DNA from: RHLJ01 sp048058975
Lineage (GTDB): Bacteria > Bacteroidota > Rhodothermia > Balneolales > Balneolaceae
Assembly: GCA_048058975.1 (NCBI GenBank)
Contig: JBLLNP010000012.1
Location: 1 to 64,000 of the forward strand
DNA: 64,000 nt
Reading direction: 5' to 3'
A program made the position numbers and the translations under genes. The notes below the pieces were generated by a model that did no database searches, had not been told where the DNA came from, and saw nothing but the letters and a program-made list of their open reading frames with translations. Below are positions 42,129 through 52,100 of the stretch, piece by piece (the stretch's first letter is position 1; each line of letters starts with the position of its first letter).

Positions 42129-43147
42129 TAGTTGGCCTCCTGTTTTGTTTCTGTATCTTCGGAGGTAGTTACTGCAGATGGTTTAAACTGAGCCTCGTAC
42201 ATCGCCTTTTTTCGGGAAATACGGGAAGCATCTACTAACCGTGCCCTATCCAGGAAATCAATAGAGTATTGATAACAGGTCCATGCATCATCAAGAGTAG
42301 GAGTGTATTTGGCAAACTTCACCATATCAGATCGGTTAAGAACCTGCCGTGTACTTTTTATCATCTCATGATCTACCCCGAATGCATCAAGATATCGGAA
42401 TAATTCTCTGGAAGTAGATTCGAGTGCAGGGATATTATAAAGCTCTTCAAAATAAGCACGTATAGAATCGCTTAAAGAACTGTAGAAATACTTGTAATCT
42501 TTGGTTGCCGCAAGGTCGTATTCTTGTTTTAAATAGCTAAGAGTACTTTCCAGTTCTGCAAGTGGGCTGATGAAAGGATCGAACTCAACTTCTTTTTGAA
42601 CCGGTTCTGCATTCGCACGTTTTTTCCAGGTATAGAAAGCCAGTGCTACAGCCAAAATGAGGGCCAAAAGTATAATTGTGAGTGCCCAGGGAAATCCGAA
42701 GATATCAAAAATAGGCTTTAGCGGCTTTAATTCGGCATCCTCCGAAGGCAGTACGCTTTTGAAATAAAGTGCTACAGGATTTGTGAAGACAACGCTGGTA
42801 TCACGTGCATTAACCAGAAAAACCGGAAAGGGTGGGAGCGTGAGATTAGTATTTCCAAAAAATTGTAATGTGTATAGTACACTGTCGGCAAAGTCGGTAA
42901 CTCTGAATTGCTGCGTGTTAAGCAATTCGAGAACGGACGGAAATGAAGAAGAATCCGGGAAAATGACCCTATCGTAAGTCTGATCCAGTTGGAGTTTTAC
43001 AGAAATAGAAAACACTTCCCCAACAGTAAGAGAGTCTTTTGAAGAAGCTGCAGAACTGTTTTGTGCATAGGAAACAGAAGTTGCTCCCAGTAATCCTGCA
43101 AATAGTAAAAAAGAAAAAAAAGGTACCTTAGTGTTGATTAATCTCAT
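42128..43147 (-). CDS. Bat-cluster membrane protein with signal peptide
   Basis: The 339-residue protein has a signal peptide (about 1-28, SVSYAQNS), a beta-rich periplasmic part (about 35-135, resembling the N-terminal part of BatD-like proteins: LTVGEVFSISVKLQLDQTYDRVIFP), one membrane helix (about 150-172) and a helical cytoplasmic domain with YKYFYSSLSDSIRAYFEELY. The last part resembles DUF4381-like segments that accompany MoxR/Bat VWA systems. Overlap with the VWA gene makes a shared complex likely. A 161-base divergent gap separates it from the M23 gene. Confidence 0.7.
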   Translation of the reverse strand: MRLINTKVPFFSFLLFAGLLGATSVSYAQNSSAASSKDSLTVGEVFSISVKLQLDQTYDRVIFPDSSSFPSVLELLNTQQFRVTDFADSVLYTLQFFGNTNLTLPPFPVFLVNARDTSVVFTNPVALYFKSVLPSEDAELKPLKPIFDIFGFPWALTIILLALILAVALAFYTWKKRANAEPVQKEVEFDPFISPLAELESTLSYLKQEYDLAATKDYKYFYSSLSDSIRAYFEELYNIPALESTSRELFRYLDAFGVDHEMIKSTRQVLNRSDMVKFAKYTPTLDDAWTCYQYSIDFLDRARLVDASRISRKKAMYEAQFKPSAVTTSEDTETKQEAN

Positions 43148-43308
43148 TAATAATGGTCGCGTCTGCTTTCAAAATTTTCAAGTCCTTAAAATAGGGCTTA
43201 TCATACTAAATATGAGAACCTTTTTGTCTCCAAAATTTGTAAAAAATGGTTCCTATGAAAAACTTATAGAAATTCGTATTCTCTTCCCGATAAAATATCT
43301 ACAGAAGA

Positions 43309-44598
43309 ATGCAGAATAACCGGGTTAAAAGAATACTTCAAGGCGTTGGTATCGTTACGCTTTTTGCCTCCTGTTCATTATTTCAGGGCAAAGAGATAAA
43401 GGTAGATTATATCGACTCAGTAAAAGTAGAATCTTTAACAGAGATAAAAGAGCTCCCTGCTTTAGATGAATATGGTTTTGTACAAAAGGGAGAAATTATA
43501 CAGCATGGCAGGGTAAAGAGAAATGAAAGCCTGTATATCATTCTGCGTTCGTTGGATGTTTCACCTCAAACCATTCAGGAAATTGAAAAAGAGTCAAAGG
43601 GAAAATTTCAATCAAACAGAATACAACCCGGACAACGTTACTTAACTTTTTTGGATTCAGGTACAAACTCTGTAAACAGGCTTATCCTTCATAATGATCT
43701 TTTGAACTATGTGGTTTTTGATATTGAGGAAGGCGTGAAAGTAGAGAAGGGCCGAAAAGAAATTACCAGTAAAATTACTGAAACTTCGGGGGTAATTACT
43801 TCATCATTATATGAAGCTTTACTTGAAAATGATGTGGATCCACTTCTGGGGAATAAGCTTAGTGAGATTTTTGGTTGGCAGGTTGATTTCTTTAGAATCT
43901 ATAAAGACGATTCTTACAAAGTTATTTACGAACAGCAGTTTGTAGATGATGAGCCATACGGGGTTGGAAAAATTTTAGCGGCTGAATTTACTCATAAAGG
44001 TGAGGTTTTTGACGCTTATTTTTATGAGACCAACGACCGTGCAGGATACTTTAATAACGAAGGAAAAGGAGTACAGAAAGCGTTGCTAAAAGCTCCTTTT
44101 ACTTATTCGCAAAGAGTAAGTTCAAACTTTTCGCACAGCCGTTTTCATCCGGTTTTAAAAACAAGAACTCCTCACTATGGGGTTGACTATGCTGCTCCAT
44201 TAGGAACTCCCGTAATAGCGGTTGGAGACGGTACAGTGATCGAGTCGAGGTATCGTGGAGCAAATGGAAACATTGTTAAGATTCAGCATAACAGTACTTA
44301 CACCACAGCTTATTTACACTTAAATGGTTTTGCACGTGGGATTAAAAAAGGAGTGAAAGTTAAGCAGGGCCAGGTAATAGGATATGTGGGAAGAACCGGA
44401 AGAGTGAGTGGCGTCCATTTAGATTATAGAATCTATAAAAATGATCAACCAGTTAACCCATTAACTGTAGATCTGCCACCTAGTAAAGCTATTTCGAAAG
44501 ATGAGATGAAACAATTTCTTCTAACTGTTGAAAAATACAAATTTCAGCTTGGCCAGATAGGTGAAGAACTCCTCGCTTCAGCTTATTATACTTATTGA
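43309..44598 (+). CDS. M23 family peptidase lipoprotein
   Basis: The 429-residue protein has a lipoprotein signal (VTLFASCSLF, lipid Cys near 22). An N-terminal part with LysM-like and opacity-type spacing (RNESLYIILRSLDVSPQTIQEIEKE, about 68-120) precedes the LytM domain (about 265-385). Zinc-site motifs are SRFHPVLKTRTPHYGVDY and VSGVHLDYRI; the second carries HLD where most members have HLH, a variant also seen in some active Bacteroidota/Proteobacteria enzymes. It should cut peptidoglycan cross-links or activate amidases. It lies between Bat-type genes but on the opposite strand. Confidence 0.85.
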   Translation: MQNNRVKRILQGVGIVTLFASCSLFQGKEIKVDYIDSVKVESLTEIKELPALDEYGFVQKGEIIQHGRVKRNESLYIILRSLDVSPQTIQEIEKESKGKFQSNRIQPGQRYLTFLDSGTNSVNRLILHNDLLNYVVFDIEEGVKVEKGRKEITSKITETSGVITSSLYEALLENDVDPLLGNKLSEIFGWQVDFFRIYKDDSYKVIYEQQFVDDEPYGVGKILAAEFTHKGEVFDAYFYETNDRAGYFNNEGKGVQKALLKAPFTYSQRVSSNFSHSRFHPVLKTRTPHYGVDYAAPLGTPVIAVGDGTVIESRYRGANGNIVKIQHNSTYTTAYLHLNGFARGIKKGVKVKQGQVIGYVGRTGRVSGVHLDYRIYKNDQPVNPLTVDLPPSKAISKDEMKQFLLTVEKYKFQLGQIGEELLASAYYTY

Positions 44599-44600
44599 GT

Positions 44601-45476
44601 TTAGTACCGGTTCATTCTTCGCTGGAAGAAGTTCATTAATGGCCGAACGTACGATTTGTTTGTACTTACATTAACAGTATCAACTTTCATTTTAAGAAAC
44701 ATGTCATCAAGTTGAAGCTGATGCATTTTTCTTTTCTTTTTATAAGCCTCTCTGATCTTTTTATTTGAAGTGTCGATGAGTATCTCTTTTTTGGATTCAG
44801 CATCCTGGAAAGGAACCAGCCCAATGTCAGGAAGCTCCTCTTCGAATGGATCATTAATAACAATGCTTACCAGATCATGCTTCTGGTTGGTGATGCGCAA
44901 CTGTTTTTCATAGTTTTCATCCTGAAAATCAGAAGCTAAAACCACAATGGCTCTACGGTCAAGCAACCGGTTTACATAGCCAAGAGCATCTGCAATTTTC
45001 GTACCCACGCCTTTCGGACGGGTAGTATAAAGTTCTCTAATCAAACGAAGCACGTGTGTTCTTCCCTTCTTAGGCGGAACCACTTTTTCGATTATATCAC
45101 TGAATAAAACGAGGCCTACTTTATCTCCATTTTTGATGGCGCTAAAGGCCAAAACTGCCGAGATTTCAATGGCAATATCCATCTTTCTTTGGTGGTCACT
45201 TCCGAATACTCCACTGGCTGAAATATCCACACAAAGCATGAGGGTTTGTTCTCTTTCTTCCTCAAAAATTTTGATGTAAGGGTCTCCGGTTCGGGCAGTT
45301 ACGTTCCAGTCGATCTGGCGAATATCATCCCCGTAATTATAGGCTCTAACTTCAGAAAAAGCCATTCCACGGCCTTTAAAGGCAGATTGGTACTCGCCAC
45401 CGAAAAGAGTATTCACCAGGCCTTTAGTCTGGATTTCGAGCTTTCGGATTTTCTTTAAGACTTCTTTGGAGATCAT
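44601..45476 (-). CDS. DUF58 protein
   Basis: The 291-residue protein has the DUF58 core GMAFSEVRAYNYGDDIRQIDWNVTARTGDPYIKIFEEEREQTL (about residues 34-75), followed by a VWA-like fold with LCVDISASGVFGS as a degenerate MIDAS. DUF58 proteins work with MoxR ATPases and VWA proteins; no MoxR gene is seen beside it here. It converges on the M23 gene with two bases between, and no membrane helix is seen. Confidence 0.88.
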   Translation of the reverse strand: MISKEVLKKIRKLEIQTKGLVNTLFGGEYQSAFKGRGMAFSEVRAYNYGDDIRQIDWNVTARTGDPYIKIFEEEREQTLMLCVDISASGVFGSDHQRKMDIAIEISAVLAFSAIKNGDKVGLVLFSDIIEKVVPPKKGRTHVLRLIRELYTTRPKGVGTKIADALGYVNRLLDRRAIVVLASDFQDENYEKQLRITNQKHDLVSIVINDPFEEELPDIGLVPFQDAESKKEILIDTSNKKIREAYKKKRKMHQLQLDDMFLKMKVDTVNVSTNKSYVRPLMNFFQRRMNRY

Positions 45477-45820
45477 GATTCTTTTAGCTGAGAATATAGC
45501 ACGGTATTAAATTTATTAGAAGTAAAAAAGTGTATTCATTAAAATATCTTTTAAAATATAATTTAATGTATAATAAAAAGGATAATAATAAATACACGAA
45601 AAAGTTAATTTTGTTTATTCGTTTCGATTTCTACAAAAAAAGATCATTAGAGAAAATCAAGCTTTAGATGTATTTAGAAGCTTATTTTTGTTAGAAACCT
45701 CTAATCCAATATCGCTTCTTTTGTTAGCCTAAATTAAGCCTATCTAATCATGTCTCTTTTGGTATGGTGGTATTTTTAATACATACAAAAAATGTATGAA
45801 CAATCACTAAACCAAGTATC
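45477..45820. other. AT-rich intergenic region before the surface-protein operon
   Basis: No gene is seen. The segment is very AT-rich, with TATTTTTG near 45683-45690 and ATACAT...ATGTAT at 45780-45798 just ahead of the first DUF11-type gene. The former fits the -7 half of a Bacteroidota promoter, but I cannot find a convincing -33 TTG at the right distance. The regulation of the operon presumably lies here. Confidence 0.4.
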
Positions 45821-46306
45821 ATGAAAAACAAGTGTACGTTTCTAGTAACAATCTTTCTGGGTTTAGCTGTGCAAGCTTTCGCGCAGCAGAGCAATGGGAT
45901 TTCGTCTGTTCTTGAAGTCTATCGCATCACCACAAATGATGATGGTGATGAAATTGCAACCGAAACTACCGAAGTAACACCGGGTGATTTGATCGAATAC
46001 CGGCTTACTTACACAAACAATTTGGACAATAGCATTACACAGTTAATGCCGATTCTTCCCATTCCGGTTGGAATGGAGTATGAATTGGATTCTGCGAGTC
46101 CAAACGCAGAGGGTGCCAGCCTCTCCAATACTGGCAACACTTTCCAACGACTACCCTTAACTCGTCAAGTGCGACAACCTGATGGAACCACAGCTGAAGA
46201 AATGGTTCCGGGCCGTGAATATCGAAGGCTACGCTGGTTGGTTCCGTCACTAGATGCGGGGGAACAAGTCATTCTTGTCGCCAGAGTTAAGGTGATAGAT
46301 AACTAG
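45821..46306 (+). CDS. Small secreted DUF11-like protein
   Basis: The 161-residue product has a signal peptide (about 1-21, LAVQAFAQQ) and then a single beta-sandwich of DUF11 type: EVTPGDLIEYRLTYTNNLDNSITQLMPILPIPVGMEYELDSASPNA near residues 48-95, closing with LDAGEQVILVARVKVID. Such modules occur in surface proteins and may link through isopeptide-like contacts. It is the first gene of a four-gene plus-strand operon; 61 bases lie between its stop and the chosen start of the next gene. A role as a soluble subunit or cap is inference. Confidence 0.75.
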   Translation: MKNKCTFLVTIFLGLAVQAFAQQSNGISSVLEVYRITTNDDGDEIATETTEVTPGDLIEYRLTYTNNLDNSITQLMPILPIPVGMEYELDSASPNAEGASLSNTGNTFQRLPLTRQVRQPDGTTAEEMVPGREYRRLRWLVPSLDAGEQVILVARVKVIDN

Positions 46307-46367
46307 TCTTATGGAAAATCAAACAAACAAAAAATCAATAATTCTAAACCTAAACAGGATAGAAACC

Positions 46368-49043
46368 ATGAATAAAAACAAAGCACAAAACACACGTAGC
46401 AAAGCCTCTCGCTTTGCGTGGTTGTTTTTGGTTTTCGGCGTTTTACTCAGCATAACATCTGTTGATGTTTTTGCTCAGGTGCCTCCTGCCAATACTCCAA
46501 TTGGTAACCAAGCCAGTGCAACCTATGTTGACAATGGTGGTAACCCACAATCGGTTACTTCTAACACGGTTGAAACCATTGTACAGCAAGTGGCGGGTGT
46601 TACAATTACAGCCGGAATTAACCTTACGGTTAGCCCGGGTGGTCAGGTAACATTTCCACATACCATTACTAACACAGGTAACGGGATCGATAGCTTTGAT
46701 CTTACCACACTTGAAGGAAGTGGTGATTTCAACTTCGATAACATTGTAATCTATGCCGATGAGGATGGAAACGGTGTTCCGGATAACTTTACTCCGATTA
46801 CAACCACTCCCAACATTTCATTCCCGGGTAACACAGGTGGTAACCCGAATACTTACGGGATCGTAATTGTTGCTGATATTCCGGTTACAGCAAATGATGG
46901 AGATGTCGAAACTTTCCAGGTTACTGCAACCAGTAACTATGACAGTAATGAAAGTGCATCAGGTACGAACACAACAACAGTAGATGAAGACGCGGTTGTT
47001 AATGTTCAGAAAAACCGAAGTGTACAGAATGTGGCTGTTGGAGATACTGTAACATATACCTTTTCCTATGCTGAAAGTGGTGGTAACTCAAACGCAACTA
47101 ATCTGGTAATTAAAGATCCTCTGCCAGCGGGGGTAACTTATGTTCCCGGATCTGGTATTTGGTCAGGTGCTTCCGGAATTCCTTTAACGGATGTGAATAC
47201 GGGCGAAACAGCAGCTGGTATTACCTACGAATATGATGATACCGGAGTAGCTGATTCTGTGATCATTCAAATTGCAAGTATCAATGCTGGTGCGTCAGGT
47301 ACCATTAGCTTCAAAGTTACTGTTAACTCAGGAACCGAAGGGAATACGATCCTGAACACAGGTTCTTATTTCCATAATGATGCACCAACCCCAACTACTA
47401 CAAACCCAGCCGATATTATTGTTGATGAAAACTATGATATTGAATCTATAGGTACAGATACAGTTTCTGTTGCTGAGGTTGATCAAGGTGCGATTGTTAA
47501 TTTTGTGAATAAATTTGTAAACGTAGGTACCGCTACTGATACATATACCATCACAACTACAAACGATAATTACCCTTCAGGAACAACATTTACATTTTAC
47601 CAGGCAGATGCTAATGACCAACCTACTTCTCCATTCACTCAAGGTGGTGGTGGACAGTATGTAACCGGTCCGGTAGCAGTTGGAGATACCATTGTAGTTA
47701 TCCTGCAAGTGAACCTTCCTTCAGGTGTAAGCGGTGGTCCTTATTCTGTAGTTAAGACACTTACGTCAGTAAACGATCCTGCTGAAAGTGATTTCCACGT
47801 GGATAAACTGGAGGGTATTAAAGAGCCTACCGTTGATATTACAAACGGTGGTGGAATAAACACTGGAACGGGGGTAGGCCAGGGACCGGAAACAAATCCT
47901 GTTACTACCATCACAACAAATCCAAACACTACGGTGAATTTCTCGCTGGTTGTTACAAATACCAGTGCCGTAAACGATAACTACGCGTTGAATTTTGGTA
48001 TTGATACGACTGCAGCCGGAGCACTTTCAAATCCTGGAGTACTTCCTACTGGTTGGACCGCTTCATTCCGTGATCCGAATAACAGTAACACAGTAATCAC
48101 TCAAACTGGAACTATCGCTTCCGGCGATTCGATGCAGGTTACCTTCCGCGTGAATATTCCTGCGGGTTATGCTCCCGGAGATGTAGAACTATATGTTCGT
48201 GCTTTATCTCAAACTACAGGTGCTGTTGATATCAAACACGAAAGAGTATCTGTAAACACAGTTCGCAACCTTTCACTAACAGCAAACCAAACTGGTCAGG
48301 TTTCTCCTGGTGGTTCGGTAAACTACATCCACACCTTAACAGTGAATAGTAACGTTACTGAAAATGATGGTACTAATACCAATTTCCATCTCGACCTTAC
48401 TAACTCTGTTCCAACAGGTTGGACGGCCGTTGTTTATTGGGATACGGATGAAGACGGACTTGTAACATCCGTTGATTCTCTGTTAACAAGTGCCGCTACT
48501 CCTGGTACTGTTGATCTACCACCTTCTGTTGGTACTCTTGCATTCGGCGATCAGTTGAAGTTTATCGTAAATGTTAATGCGAGCACCGGTCTTTCTGATG
48601 GTGCTACAGTAACTACTACAATCACAATTTCTGATGTGGGATTGGTTGGTTTGGCCAGCATTTCTAACAATGACCAGACTGAAGTTCAAGCAGGTGTAAT
48701 CTCTATAGATAAATTCCAGGCTCCCGATGTTTCAGGTTCAGCTGGTACATACACCAAAAACCAGTTCAATGTATTTCCTGGTGATACGGTTTGGTACAAA
48801 ATCGTAGTTGTGAATGACGGTTCTGAGCCTGTTACCAATGTGGTAATTCAGGATAATGTACCTTCTTATACCACCATCGCAGTAGCTGCTACAGTAACTC
48901 AGGATATAGGAACTATTGCCGGATTAGCCCTGGATGGCGCTAACCCAACCGCCGGCAATACAGGTACAGTAAAAGTGACTGCTACGTCACTTCAACCTAC
49001 CCACCAATTCACCATCGTTTTTGCGGTGAAAGTGGATGAATAA
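46368..49043 (+). CDS. Secreted multi-DUF11 repeat protein
   Basis: From the ATG at 46368 the protein has 891 residues; this start gives a clean basic N-terminus and signal peptide (about 1-36, SVDVFAQVPP). The ATG 19 codons upstream is possible but adds a non-signal-like head. Six or so DUF11-type modules follow: for example INLTVSPGGQVTFPHTITNTGN, VAVGDTVTYTFSYAE, NTTVNFSLVVTNTSAVNDNYAL and the last VFPGDTVWYKIVVVNDGSEPVTNVVIQD. It is Asp-, Thr- and Asn-rich with almost no Cys or Lys clusters. It ends VKVDE with no outer-membrane or sorting domain that I recognise, so it may be held by the next two proteins. Confidence 0.85.
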   Translation: MNKNKAQNTRSKASRFAWLFLVFGVLLSITSVDVFAQVPPANTPIGNQASATYVDNGGNPQSVTSNTVETIVQQVAGVTITAGINLTVSPGGQVTFPHTITNTGNGIDSFDLTTLEGSGDFNFDNIVIYADEDGNGVPDNFTPITTTPNISFPGNTGGNPNTYGIVIVADIPVTANDGDVETFQVTATSNYDSNESASGTNTTTVDEDAVVNVQKNRSVQNVAVGDTVTYTFSYAESGGNSNATNLVIKDPLPAGVTYVPGSGIWSGASGIPLTDVNTGETAAGITYEYDDTGVADSVIIQIASINAGASGTISFKVTVNSGTEGNTILNTGSYFHNDAPTPTTTNPADIIVDENYDIESIGTDTVSVAEVDQGAIVNFVNKFVNVGTATDTYTITTTNDNYPSGTTFTFYQADANDQPTSPFTQGGGGQYVTGPVAVGDTIVVILQVNLPSGVSGGPYSVVKTLTSVNDPAESDFHVDKLEGIKEPTVDITNGGGINTGTGVGQGPETNPVTTITTNPNTTVNFSLVVTNTSAVNDNYALNFGIDTTAAGALSNPGVLPTGWTASFRDPNNSNTVITQTGTIASGDSMQVTFRVNIPAGYAPGDVELYVRALSQTTGAVDIKHERVSVNTVRNLSLTANQTGQVSPGGSVNYIHTLTVNSNVTENDGTNTNFHLDLTNSVPTGWTAVVYWDTDEDGLVTSVDSLLTSAATPGTVDLPPSVGTLAFGDQLKFIVNVNASTGLSDGATVTTTITISDVGLVGLASISNNDQTEVQAGVISIDKFQAPDVSGSAGTYTKNQFNVFPGDTVWYKIVVVNDGSEPVTNVVIQDNVPSYTTIAVAATVTQDIGTIAGLALDGANPTAGNTGTVKVTATSLQPTHQFTIVFAVKVDE

Positions 49044-49108
49044 CAAAAATTCTTAACCCAGACATGGAGATGGGGTGGATAGCCCCTTCTCCCTTTTAAA
49101 AGTAAATA

Positions 49109-52100
49109 GTGAATAAATTTTTCCCACATATCATTCTTTTGATACTTGCCACATTCGGCGGGGTGGGAAGAGTTTACGCACAGGATACACCCCCTCCTGG
49201 TGAGCAAATTATAAATCAGGTTTCGGGTACCTATATAGAAAACGGTGGTTTGGCAGTAGATATATTCTCAAACGAGGTAAAGGTAGTTGTTGAAGGAGTT
49301 ACAGAATTTAATTTCTGGCCTAATAACTCAATCACTGAATTCAGAGGAAGAAGTGTTCAATTCAGCCATTTTTTACGAAATACTGGCAATGCTACTACTA
49401 CTATCGATATCAAAGGATATAACACAACTGGTGATGACTTTGATATGCAGGACCTTACATGGACAAGCTCTGGCTTAACAAAGAGTAATGCTGCAATTGC
49501 TAATACTGATACCATTAAAACATCGGTTGTACTCGAGCCAAATCAGGAATTTGAAGTTACCTACATTGGCTGGATAAGTGATCTGGAAGAGAGAAAAAGA
49601 TTGTCCTCCATTATGGTATTTGAAGCAACTGCAAGAGAAACCGGTTTTACAGCCATTAATGCGGATACGATTAGTATTCAACTTGGCGCAATTGTAGATA
49701 TTGAAAAACAACAAATCGGTGTAACCGAAGACCTAAAACAAGGCGATAGTTTCACTTACAGTATCCAGGGAGAAAACACTGGAGATCTCACTGCACTTCC
49801 ACGTCAGATTACCGTTGACGGAAACCCCGCAGAAAAAGTAATCCTTACTGATTCCATTCCAGTTAACCTTACATTTGTAGCCTTCAATCAATTAGATAAA
49901 GGAACACCGTATTATCACGTAAATGATGGTGGTGTACTCGAGTTTTCAACAACTCCTCCTGAAGATTTATCCCTGGTTGACATTATTGGTGTCGGATTCG
50001 ACTCACTGAATATAGGTGAAACTTTTGATGCCTCATTTGATGTGCGGGTAAATGATAATGCTACCGGAAAAATCGATAACATAGCCGAGGTTTCTTATGT
50101 GGATCCAGAAGGAGCGGTTACAACAGCAGCAGCTTCAAATTTAGTTACTACTACATTACCTGATGTGGCAGCTGCAATCGACTACTTCACCAGCGAAGAT
50201 TTTGAAGAAGAAACAGGAACATCTACTATCGGAGAACCCCTTCATATTCAGGCATCTGCTTCAGCCTGTAATGAGCAGAGAAACAGAATTGAAGAAGTAC
50301 TTATTGAAATCACTTCTACACTTACCGGAGATATGGAAACATTTACCGGAGTCGAAACGGGGCCAAATACAGGTGTTTTCAGAATTCAGGAGCAGGTGCC
50401 TACAAGAAATGGGTTTGAATTCCCGGTAGTTGTTGACAATAAAATACTCGAAACAGCAGAAGATGATATCATTGTTGCCCAGTTGGAATGTAATGGATTG
50501 ATTGGTGGAGGTGGAACTTCCACATCAGTTGAGGCAGAAGTATTGGTTGATCCATTCGGGATTGTATTTGATAGTGAAACCAATCAAGTAATAGCAGGAG
50601 CGGAAGTTCGTATTTTTGACGTAACTGGTGCCAACAATGGAGGTAATCCAGGAGGACTTGCCATCGTTTACACCGCTAACGGAAGAGAAGAAACGAATAA
50701 TATTTCTACCAGTGGAAGTGCAGGGAAGTACAAATTCCCATTCCTTCGTCCGGGTACATATAGGCTGGAAGTAATTCCTCCAAGAGGATACACATTTAGT
50801 TCTGTTGTTCCGGTAGATTCACTTCCTGAAGAAAGGGTGGTAGATAGTCAGGCATCCTATGGGTTAGATTTTGATATTACCGGACAAGCTACCGGACTGG
50901 ATTTTGATATTCCATTAGATCCACAAGCTCTTGGCGTACTTTTAGCAGAGAAAACAGTCGATCGTTCGGTAGCGGAAATTGGGGATTTTGTAAACTACAC
51001 CATCACACTAAAAAGTCAGGCCGTTAATACAGTAGAAAATCTTACTGTATTTGACAGACTTCCATTTGGATTTGAATATCAGCCCGGTTCAGCAAAACTG
51101 GACGGAGTTGCTATTGAAGATTCTGCCTCTGGAATTGGCCCAGACCTTGAATTTGAGATTGGAGATATAGATCCGGGGCAAACATTAGTACTTACCTACC
51201 GCGTATATCTAGGACCTGGTTCAGAGAGAAGCGATGGAATCAATGTGGCGTTTATCCAGAGTGACGAACTCGTGGTAAAAACCAGTAACGAAGCCAAAGT
51301 TAAAATCGAAGTTCGTGGAGGGGTATTTAACGATGAAGCTCTGATTATTGGTAAGGTATTCCTCGATTGTGATGAGAACAACATGCAGAACGGAGCCGAA
51401 TTAGGAATTCCGGGTGTTCGCTTGTACCTGGAGAATGGTAATTATGTTATCACTGATAGTAATGGAATGTATTCGTTCTATGCAATCAAACCGAACAAGC
51501 ATGTACTTAAGCTGGATAATTACTCGCTTCCGGCAGGCACTAAAATGAAAGTATTGGATAACCGTCATGCTTTCGATCCTTCCAGCCGTTTTGTAGATGT
51601 GAAAAAAGGTGAAATGCACCGTGCCGATTTTGCAGTTTGTGAATGTAATCCAGGCATTATCAACGAAATTAAAGAAAGAGCAGATCTGATTAATGGTGTA
51701 GTGAAAGACAATCTTTCCTCTTCACTAAAACAAAGTTTCTCTTTAAATGACAGGATTGGCGGATCTGGGAACTCAAGTATTGCAAGTGGAACAGTAGGGA
51801 ATGTGAAGGCTCCGGTTATTGCACCTTCTTCTCCTGGCAAAGTTATTGAGGAAGCAGCAACTACTGAGATAGTGGAAGATAGTATCCAAAGTTTGTCTAT
51901 AGAAGAAATGATACTGGATACTGATGCAGAACTCGCCTTCCTGAATATAGCCGATGGTGATACCATAAGAAGTGAAAAAGTTACGATTTGGGCGAAAGGG
52001 AAGCAGGGAGCCTTATTCGATCTTTTTGTAAACGGCGAAGTAATCGGAGCACACCGAATTGGTCAACGTTCAGTTCTGGCCTCAAAAGGCATTCAGGTTT

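Noticed and set aside
46311..46367. ATG at 46311 as start of the multi-DUF11 protein
   Set aside because: It places 19 non-hydrophobic residues ahead of a complete signal peptide; the ATG at 46368 with AGGAT upstream fits better, though the longer form cannot be excluded.
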